Source: Astrothelium macrocarpum (taxonomy: Eukaryota > Ascomycota > Dothideomycetes > Trypetheliales > Trypetheliaceae). From it: DNA of 64,000 nucleotides. The position numbers were made by a program, and so were the translations under genes. The stretch covers positions 582,016 to 646,015 of the forward strand of contig JAGEMR010000003.1 in NCBI GenBank assembly GCA_021030915.1, given 5' to 3'. Positions 56,989-64,000 of this stretch are shown in pieces; within the stretch, counting starts at the first letter, position 1, and every line of letters begins with the position of its first letter. The notes beneath the pieces are model-generated. The model was not told the origin of the DNA. It searched no databases and was given only the letters and a program-made list of their open reading frames with translations.

Positions 56989-57578
56989 CTCGACTGGCTA
57001 TAGTGATGAAATTGATGAAAATGGACTAGTGGTTGATGGATTTGATGGATTTGTTGATGGAAATCAACAGCGGAAGCAGATGGTGGATGGAGATGGAGGA
57101 GGAAAAGTTACGAGCGGAAATGGGGGGGAGCGACTTTATAATGGGCGCAGGCAGTTGTGATCAGGCAGGCGTGCTGCTAGCGTGGTTTGGCTAAGGAAAA
57201 TCAAAAAGTTTGACATGCCGGAATCTGGCACTTCGTAAGAGCAGAATTGCGCGCGCCCCTTTGCTGTGGACAGCGCAGGCCCAACCTCGCCTCACCAAGA
57301 CTCAGCGCCGGATCAGGCCAATGGGAGTATCGGATCACTCGCTTATTCCCGAGTACCCTTTCAAGCTTAGCGGCCGAACTCTGATCTCGCGCCGTCTGAT
57401 TTGCGGCGGCGCCCCCCTCCTCAAATAGATCAACTCCCCCAATACAAAAGCACTTTTACTATCTTCATCTGCCAAAGCTTATCTATCCAACCATCATCAT
57501 CATTCTAAACGCGAGTCTCATTCGAGCTCTATACCAGACCTCAACTCAAACTTACTCCTATCTCCAACCTCATTCACA
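56989..57578. promoter_or_regulatory. Bidirectional H3-H4 promoter
   Basis: 590 bp between the two start codons. A TATAAAG box on the minus strand lies at 57134-57140, 146 bp upstream of the H3 start. A CCAAT box lies at 57318-57322, near the middle, and could serve both genes. Short G+C-rich motifs (GCGCGC near 57248, GCGGCGGCGCC near 57403) are also present. The sequence just before H4 (57460-57575) is rich in C and T with CATCATCATC, a typical fungal leader. Confidence 0.6.
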
Positions 57579-58029
57579 ATGACTGGACGTAAGTATCCTC
57601 TCGATGCTTGATCAGGCCTTTTATCGCGTTGTTTACCGAGTGCTAACGCGTCTTCTGTTTAGGCGGCAAAGGTGGAAAGGGTCTTGGCAAGGGTGGTGCC
57701 AAGCGTCACCGAAAGATTCTTCGCGACAACATCCAGGGTATCACCAAGCCTGCCATCCGTCGTCTTGCCCGTCGTGGTGGTGTCAAGCGTATCTCGGCCA
57801 TGATCTACGAAGAGACCCGTGGTGTCCTCAAGACCTTCCTTGAAGGTGTCATCCGTGATGCCGTCACATACACTGAGCACGCCAAGCGCAAGACTGTCAC
57901 CTCTCTCGACGTAGTCTATGCTCTCAAGCGACAAGGCCGTAAGTCATACCCAATTATTCATAGTGCTTCGAGATTGTTCAACCCGCTAACATATGACTCA
58001 CAGGTACGCTCTATGGTTTCGGTGGTTAG
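57579..58029 (+). CDS. Histone H4
   Basis: Exons are 57579-57588, 57663-57938 and 58004-58029 (103 aa). The introns split MTGR|GKGGKGLGKGG and KRQGR|TLYGFGG, positions shared by many filamentous ascomycete H4 genes. The sequence reads AKRHRKILRDNIQGITKPAI, RRLARRGGVKRISAMIYEET, RGVLKTFLEGVIRDAVTYTE, HAKRKTVTSLDVVYALKRQG. It is canonical and full length, with strong preference for C-ending codons, as in highly expressed genes. Confidence 0.97.
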
Positions 58030-58281
58030 GCGGTCTCTTTTATGCATGGGTTTTATGATGATCATTGCACTGCGTTTGCCGGCTTCGGGGTACGCGGCAC
58101 GACATTAGGGTTGCTGGGTGGGACTTGCTATTGGCCTGGTGGCCTTTACCAACTGTATCATACAGTCAAGTGGAGTTAGGGGCTGCACGAATCAATATCA
58201 AATAATTCATTCAGTTTTTGCAATGCATATGCCGATGTTTCAGTGACTCGTCCTAGAGCTTATGGGTTTTTGTTTTCTTTT

Positions 58282-59700
58282 TTAAAACCTTACTTTACCC
58301 ATTGTAAAACTTTTCTCCATACCACCGGAAATTTCGGTGCTTTTGCATGAGATATTCCTAGACATTGTTCGACTCCGATGCCCTTTCCCTGGGAAGAAAA
58401 AATATCTCTCTGCTAAATATCCACCTCGATGAGGCTCTCTAAGCTGGTTCAAAAATATGTGGTGCAGACGAAATTTTTTTCGAAGCATCCTCAGAATAGC
58501 GCGCCAGGATACATCCAAATCAATCTCATCCATGCGGATGTCTTGTAGGCTATGTCTATGTCTGCGTAGGAAGCCATCAAGGAAACCGTGTTGCGTGGTA
58601 ATGCAAAATATAGAGAGTGTTCTGAGTTGACTGCTTTCAAACGTCTCAAGAACACATTCGACGGCACCATCGCTACTTCTAATCAAATCGTAGTCACTAT
58701 ACATTTTCTGTCCGCTGAAACCATCGATAGACAAGTCTTCGATTGTAGAAAGAAGCCCGAGGAAGCGACGGAAAGGCTCAAATGCCTGCAAGCGGGGATC
58801 AACCCGGCGACCTTCTTGCACTACGTGGGAGAGCCCGAGAAAGCGACGGAAAGGCCCAACTGCCTGCGAGCGGGACTCAAACGGACGACCTGTTCTTCCA
58901 GAGCTGCTCATCTCCGTGGGCATGTGCAGTCGTACCTGGCGAAGCGAGCGGAGCGCAACTTTAAGTTGAGCAAAGCCGCGTTTTGACATGCTGAATGCAG
59001 GTGTTCTAGAGCTGCGTCCTATGCTGAAATCGTCGACGCGAATGTCTAGGGACGCGAGGTGTAGTTGATTAAAGGCTATCGCGTAAAGACTGATCTGAGT
59101 CGCGTGGTACAATGGGCCTTGGAACCCCCAAAAACCGACTCTGTCCAAGCACATGTTCTCGATGATTTCTGACACTCCCGCTGGACGAAATCGAACAAAA
59201 TAATCTGACTTCCAGCGTTCCCTGTAGCCAACACCAAGCTCAACACTGACGACATTTGTGAGATTTTTTAAAGCTGACTGAAGCAATGATAGATCCTCTC
59301 CACTCGATCTTAGCCGCTTACGGTCATTGAGATATTCTGCCCGTGCCTGTCTTGCACGAATCCTTTCGCTGCGTGAATTGTACCAGTAAGGTTTTCTTGC
59401 GTTGAGGCAATCACTAATGATGCGAACGGCCCGTATATGGACTGCAAGGTGCGGCCGCTCTGAGAAGGCAAGGAAGGCTTGCAAGCTGGGACGGAGAAGT
59501 GTAACATTGCATGTATGAAAGCAAGTTCTTGCGATGTAGTTGAAGCATTTCACTCCAATGACACGGCTTGTTCGCCTCAAGATAAGGAGATCCTCTTTAC
59601 AAAGGAGAGGCAATATACTTTCTTCAACAAGTTCGATCGGTAGTTGTTCAAAGAGTGAAGTTGATAATAATTCTTCGTGGCACGCTTCCATTAAGGGCAT
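58282..59700 (-). CDS. F-box protein with an internal tandem duplication
   Basis: Single exon, 472 aa from the ATG at 59700. The frame runs further up only from a TTG, so an upstream exon is not excluded. The N-terminus carries an F-box-like motif: LFEQLPIELVEESILPLL, then CKEDLLILRRTSRVIGVKCF. The rest has leucine-rich, LRR-like spacing (NLTNVVSVELGVGY, QLHLASLDIRVDDF, LRQVRLHMP, TIEDLSIDGF, LRTLSIFCI, LQDIRMDEIDLD), as in substrate adaptors of SCF ubiquitin ligases. A 26-residue segment with core PFRRFLGL is duplicated in tandem (separate entry). The protein ends with a basic tail. Its target is unknown. The gene lies about 0.8 kb from the AT-rich block. Confidence 0.75.
   Translation of the reverse strand: MPLMEACHEELLSTSLFEQLPIELVEESILPLLCKEDLLILRRTSRVIGVKCFNYIARTCFHTCNVTLLRPSLQAFLAFSERPHLAVHIRAVRIISDCLNARKPYWYNSRSERIRARQARAEYLNDRKRLRSSGEDLSLLQSALKNLTNVVSVELGVGYRERWKSDYFVRFRPAGVSEIIENMCLDRVGFWGFQGPLYHATQISLYAIAFNQLHLASLDIRVDDFSIGRSSRTPAFSMSKRGFAQLKVALRSLRQVRLHMPTEMSSSGRTGRPFESRSQAVGPFRRFLGLSHVVQEGRRVDPRLQAFEPFRRFLGLLSTIEDLSIDGFSGQKMYSDYDLIRSSDGAVECVLETFESSQLRTLSIFCITTQHGFLDGFLRRHRHSLQDIRMDEIDLDVSWRAILRMLRKKFRLHHIFLNQLREPHRGGYLAERYFFFPGKGHRSRTMSRNISCKSTEISGGMEKSFTMGKVRF
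58750..58896 (-). repeat. 78-bp in-frame tandem duplication inside the F-box gene
   Basis: Two copies offset by 78 bp (copy 1 about 58750-58818, copy 2 about 58828-58896). The best 43-bp core (GCCCGAG-AAGCGACGGAAAGG...) differs at only about four positions. 78 bp is 26 codons, so the frame is kept. The protein copies are SQAVGPFRRFLGLSHVV and LQAFEPFRRFLGLLSTI. The high identity suggests a fairly recent duplication. Confidence 0.85.
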
Positions 59701-60489
59701 GTTTGCTCCGTGACGTTTTGAAATCCGCTCTAATGGCGACAACCGGAAGTCAGTAGGTAGACGCGGCTAACAGGAATGAACTCGTGGCCAAGTCGTATGT
59801 TTATTTTTTGGAAATATTTTTTTATTTCAAGGTTAAATATAACTTGTGACGAATGTGACCTACGACAAATGTGACTCCGTGCATATGCTTTGTCTTTGTT
59901 GTCACAGTTTATTTCTTTGTGAGGGGTCAAGACACAGTTCAGGGTGGAGAAGGAGTCACTAATGTAATTAATAAACAGCATTGAGGCCTGTATTCGGATA
60001 TTGCATCAGCCGTGAGAGACATAATCAAGCGTGTGTCCTAAAGAGAAACAGGCTTCATTACAACCATAGCTAGCCAGGAAGGAGTGGTCGACCATACCCC
60101 GACAGGACAAAGGACAGTACATTAGATTGTGATCTTCATAACCTAATCGCATTCCGATTCAAAAAGGAGTACATCACCAATGCACCCCAGTGTTCACCGG
60201 GTGTGAGTGGTCGCAAGAAGAAATGTTACCGGCAATCGTAACAGAATGCTGAACAATTTGTTGCGAAATGATACCTAAAGGTTGTCCCCACGAGGTGTTG
60301 GGCGAAATATCTCTTGTGATCAAGTAAAATTTCTCATTGCAATTCCTGGTAACACTGCAATCAACTATGGATGTCGTACTTTGGGCTTTCCATCTTTAAC
60401 GAGAATAAAGAGACGTCCGAGTTTCCGTTACCGACGGAGCGCCATAGCTGATAGTGGCTCAAAACGTTTTGTAATTTCGCCGAAGATGT
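59701..60489. other. Intergenic up to the AT-rich boundary
   Basis: About 790 bp of ordinary composition upstream of the F-box gene, presumably its promoter. Composition changes abruptly to A+T near 60490. No gene was supported. Confidence 0.4.
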
Positions 60490-60594
60490 TTTGTATACAC
60501 AAATTTTCATCAAATTTATATAATAATAAAAAATTAATAAAATAAATTTATATTTTTAATTATTATTATTTAATTCAAAAAATATGAAATTATT

Positions 60595-60906
60595 ATAACG
60601 TGGTTTACCACCCAGCCGCGCATATCACCCAGCCGCGCATTTTCCGCATTATATATCCCATTAATATTAATATAAATAATAATAATTAGAAAATTTATCT
60701 ATTTTTTATCAGATTTTAATTCAATATCTATTTTTTCAATTTTATTATAAATAACGTGATTTATTATTCAGTCATATATATCATTCAGCCGCGCATTTTT
60801 CGTATTATATATTCTATTAATATTAACATAAATAATAATAATTAAAAAATTTATTTATTTTTTATCAGATTTTGATTCAATATTTATTTTTTCAATTTTA
60901 TTATAA
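60595..60906. repeat. Two tandem 156-bp copies of a transposon-end-like module
   Basis: Copy A is 60595-60750 and copy B 60751-60906. They align without gaps and differ at about 21 positions, all transitions. Each begins ATAACGTG, like the TA+ACGT edge of the Fot1-like element downstream. In copy A, after ACGT and five bases, there are two tandem 17-bp units (accacccagccgcgcat at 60607-60623 and atcacccagccgcgcat at 60624-60640) and then CCGC. Copy B keeps the second unit but the first is eroded. No inverted partner was found in the window. Confidence 0.75.
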
Positions 60907-60939
60907 ATATATATATTATATCTAATTATATTATAAATA

Positions 60940-60983
60940 ACGTATCTGCATAGCGAGCGGACACTCATAGCGAGCGGACACCT
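60940..60983 (+). repeat. Left 44-bp terminal inverted repeat
   Basis: Perfect inverted match to 62757-62800. It contains two tandem 17-bp units and several CpA sites that show no C-to-T change in either end. CCGC follows one base inside the TIR here and three bases inside on the right. Confidence 0.95.
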
Positions 60984-61038
60984 CCGCCCCGATTCCATAT
61001 CATTGAAATTTCTTCAACAAATTATTTCACATGCGAAT

Positions 61039-62694
61039 ATGCAATCTATTTCAAATGAGACTAGGATTTTAATGGCGTTTCAAACTATCGTACGAGACCC
61101 AAAATTTAATATAAAACGTGCTTCTGAGATTTATAAGATTTCTCATACGACATTTATTATTCGACGCGATGGCCGATAATTACGACGTGATATCTCAGCC
61201 AATTCAATGAATCTAATTGAGACAAAAGAGGAGGTATTTTTAGATCATATTACGGATCTAATCAATTATAATTTTTTATTTAGATAAAATGATGTTCGAA
61301 ATATGGCTGATTATTTGCGCGAAATTCGAAACGCGTCACGTGTCAGATTTTGATGGATTATAAATTTTATATGATAATAACTATTATTTAAAATACGATT
61401 CCGATAGAAGATCGATTATCAGAGAATATTAATTAAAGATTCTATTATTATATAAAACTGGTTTGATTTTGTACGAAATATAATTAATAAATACGGTATT
61501 ATTGATGCGGATATTTATAATTTTGACGAGACTGGTTTTCTAATAGGAATTCTATCGTATATAAAGATTGTTACTATTTCAGATCGTAAGGGAAGATTTC
61601 GTACGAAATAATCTGATAATCGAAAATGGATTTCGGTAATTCAGGGCATTTATGCGGATGATTGAATGATACCTTCGTATGTGATTATAAAAGGCAAATA
61701 CCACCTTCTTTTCTGATATATAAATAGCGAATTCTTCACCATCTGACGAATCCATTCAAACGCAAATGATTGGATAATAAATGAAATTAATTTAGATTGA
61801 TTATAATATTTCGAAAAATGTATAAGACCTTATATGACCAGCAAATATCGATTTTTTATCCTCGACGGCCATAATAGCCACCATTCTATCGAATTCGACA
61901 ATTATTGTAAAAAAATGGATATTATTGCATTTTATATATCTCCACATTCATCATATATCCTTCAATCTCTTGATATAAAATATTTTAATCCTTTAAAAAT
62001 TTCGTATAATAAAAAAATTGAATGTCTAATACGGTTATAATTTACACATATTATAAAAGACGATTTTTTTCCTATTTTTAAGAAAATTTTTTTTATTTTA
62101 ATGGGTAAAAAAAATATACAAACAGAATTTCGAACAACTGGTTTTATTTCATATAATCCAGAAAGAATGATTAATCGGTTAGATTTCAAATCTAGAATAT
62201 TTATATCATCAAATTCTCGTCCGACAAATATTATATCTATCAATCCAAATATATCTAAAATTATAAAAGATGTCATACGAAATTCTATAAATCTGAAATT
62301 TCGAATTATAAGATATCAAAATAATTTTTCAAATCAATTATATGATTTAATTAATGCGCAAATGAAAGATATTGCGAAATTAGCATATAAACTGGTATTA
62401 TTGAAAGCGGAGAACAAGAATTTTCGTATGATAAATGAAATATTAAACAAATATCGAAGAGTCAAAAAAATTCGATTACGTATTGAAGAATCATTTAATA
62501 TATTAGAAGCAGATGCATTACAATTCCAAAAGGATGTTATTGAAATTGTAGAAGATGATATATACGAAGAGGATGATCGTACAGAAGATAACAAATGGCG
62601 TGTACGATATTATAACAACTGCAAACAGCCCGGACATAATGCGCGAACCTGTCAGATAAATTCTCTATCTTCTGAAGAAGAAGATAGCAATTAA
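61039..62694 (+). pseudogene. Fot1/pogo-type DDE transposase, inactivated by nonsense mutations
   Basis: One frame runs 552 codons from an ATG at 61039 to the TAA at 62694 without any frameshift, but about 15 in-frame stop codons interrupt it (for example one at 62038-62040). Recognisable parts in order: an N-terminal helix-turn-helix of the psq/CENP-B type (ASEIYKISHTTF, then a degraded RRDGR); the first catalytic Asp in YNFDETGF (codon 61525-61527); the second in ILDGHNSHHSIEF (61864-61866); the third in LQSLDIKYFNPLK (61972-61974), so the last two are 36 codons apart (DD35D spacing). The C-terminus has TTGFISYNPERMI and a CCHC-like tail (NCKQPGHNARTCQ), as in many fungal Fot1-type transposases. 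The stops look like CAA to TAA and TGG to TGA changes. Confidence 0.9.
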
Positions 62695-62756
62695 TTTTAA
62701 TAATTATTATATATTGTTGTTGTGTTAAAAAAGTTAAAATTTGTATAAATGCGGAA

Positions 62757-62800
62757 AGGTGTCCGCTCGCTATGAGTGTCCGCTCGCTATGCAGATACGT
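62757..62800 (-). repeat. Right 44-bp terminal inverted repeat
   Basis: Reverse complement of 60940-60983 with no mismatch, followed by the TA target duplication at 62801-62802. Confidence 0.95.
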
Positions 62801-64000
62801 TATTATATTATCATAAAATTATTATTATTTTTTTTAATAAATTATTATTTTTATTTTTATCAGATATATATTATTTTTTCGAATTCTTTTTAATCAATAA
62901 TTTTATAAAATTATTTATATTAAATATTTCTTCAAATTATATACATAATTTTTTAATCTTTCGATATTTTATAAATATCATATTTATATTTTCAAAAATA
63001 TGTATTTATTCAATTAAAAAAATAATTAAATGCGTCATTATTTATATATCTTTCATTATCTGATTTATAATTTCAATAATTGATATTGAAAAATTTCTTT
63101 AATGAATAAAAATTCGTTTTTTGATAAAATTGGATTATTTAATTATTTATTAAAAATTGGAAAAAATTTATAATTTTTATTTATAAATGATTGATGAATA
63201 ATTATTTAATAATATAAATATTTTTAAATGAATATCTAATTTAAAAATCATAGAATCTGAATTTTAAAATATAATTTTAATTTTTCTGAATTCAGATTTA
63301 ATATTTAATTTCATAAAAATTTTAAAATGAATAGATTTAAATATAATAAAAAATTCGAATTTAATAATATGATTAATCGTAATTTTGATTAATAAATTAA
63401 TTTTATCATTATACGTGTATTTTAAAAATGAATATAATATAATATTTAATGATTAAAATAAATGAAATAAATATATAAATATATTAATTAAAATAATTTT
63501 ATTTTTATTATAAAATTTATTAAATTTAATTAATAAATGGTTTTTATATCTATCAATAATTAATAATTAATATATATTTTTTGAATAATTTTTTATATAT
63601 TTATCAAAATATTAAATCTAATCCAAATTTATTTCATTATTAATTCATTTATTAAAAATAAATTTAATGATCTAATTATTGAAAAATTCTGATTTTATAA
63701 TCCAATTCATAAAATGATAGATATTTTAAATGATGATAAAAAATGGAATATATCAATTTTTAATATTAATATATTTAATAATTATAATCTATTTCTGATT
63801 ATCAGATTATATAAATTTGATTTTATTATATTTTTTAATATATATTATTATTATTAATATAATTATTATATTTATTATAAAATCTATTTTATTGAAATTA
63901 TAAATATCCTTTTCATATATTTCATATTTATTCATTATATTATATAATAATTTAAATTAATCTGAAATAATTTTTGGATTTTTTTATAATATTCTTTAAT

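Larger units (their letters stand above)
60940..62800 (+). mobile_element. Fot1/pogo-type DNA transposon (Tc1-mariner superfamily), dead copy
   Basis: 1861 bp, the usual size of Fot1-like elements. Perfect 44-bp terminal inverted repeats lie at 60940-60983 and 62757-62800, beginning ACGTATCTGC. TA dinucleotides on both sides (60938-60939 and 62801-62802) are the expected target duplication. Each end holds two tandem 17-bp units (catagcgagcggacact at 60949-60965; the second at 60966-60982 differs only in its last base). Internally there is one transposase frame with many stops (separate entry). The ends are intact and G+C rich while the interior and flanks are AT-rich. Confidence 0.92.
60490..64000. 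other. AT-rich, RIP-like block
   Basis: From about 60490 to the end of the window the sequence is mostly A and T (roughly 80% in the transposon, about 90% after 62810). Exceptions are a few G+C-rich islets that match transposon ends. No host gene is present. The stretch 62803-64000 has no recognisable coding remnant. Surviving C is nearly always preceded by T and surviving G is mostly followed by A. This is the look of a repeat landscape destroyed by repeat-induced point mutation and may be part of a larger AT-rich isochore, a centromere-flanking region or a subtelomere. Confidence 0.8.

Noticed and set aside
60282..60545. 87-codon ORF entering the AT-rich block
   Set aside because: No family, and its end is AT-rich noise.
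62776..63063. 95-codon ORF rich in Phe/Ile/Asn/Lys
   Set aside because: Starts inside the transposon end and is open only because the sequence is AT-rich.

Overview
The window is nuclear DNA of a filamentous ascomycete (Pezizomycotina). The genes are spliced by short GT-AG introns of about 50-110 bp, often with CTAAC-like branch points. The gene set is typically ascomycete: two Zn2Cys6 regulators, a Gti1/Pac2 (WOPR) regulator, Pom152, an ER J-protein, Naf1 and a divergent H3-H4 pair. The last 3.5 kb is a very AT-rich block that looks like repeat-induced point mutation (RIP). I cannot name the species; a dothideomycete is only a guess.

Layout. 1-1.6 kb: 3' end of the Rag-type GTPase gene gtr1, convergent with sdh3. 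1.6-10 kb: mostly non-coding, with one Zn2Cys6 protein gene at 6.8 kb. 10-13.6 kb: cdc23 (APC8) and the farnesyl diphosphate synthase gene, sharing a 380-bp divergent promoter. 14.7-19.3 kb: an aspartic-protease-like membrane protein and a full-length Zn2Cys6 factor. 20.6-29.2 kb: a large protein of unknown function, the ER J-protein Scj1 (ends in HDEL), a tiny cytochrome b5 and a Pac2-like WOPR factor. 29.2-33 kb: empty. 33-39.2 kb: a UCH37-type deubiquitinase and the nucleoporin Pom152. 39.2-45.8 kb: gene-poor, with one decayed gene. 45.8-58 kb: dense housekeeping block (naf1, alg9, a DUF3445 protein, exo5, a Mpv17/Sym1 protein, histones H3 and H4). 58.3-59.7 kb: an F-box protein with an internal duplication. 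About 60.49 kb to the end: AT-rich block with a dead Fot1/pogo transposon and older transposon-end relics.

Most genes are unlinked housekeeping functions: TORC1 signalling, respiration, cell cycle, isoprenoids, ER folding and glycosylation, ubiquitin, nuclear pore, snoRNP assembly, mitochondrial DNA and chromatin. No biosynthetic cluster is visible. Four divergent pairs (cdc23/erg20, naf1/alg9, exo5/sym1-like, H3/H4) have intergenic gaps of about 380-590 bp and probably share promoters.

The most unusual signals are in the AT-rich block. The Fot1-like element has perfect 44-bp inverted ends, each with two tandem 17-bp units. Just upstream lie two tandem 156-bp copies of another end-like module with the same layout but a different 17-mer. 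The two copies differ only by transitions, and surviving cytosines are nearly all in TpC. All exon coordinates were derived by hand from splice signals and reading frame. Tallies and percentages are hand estimates.
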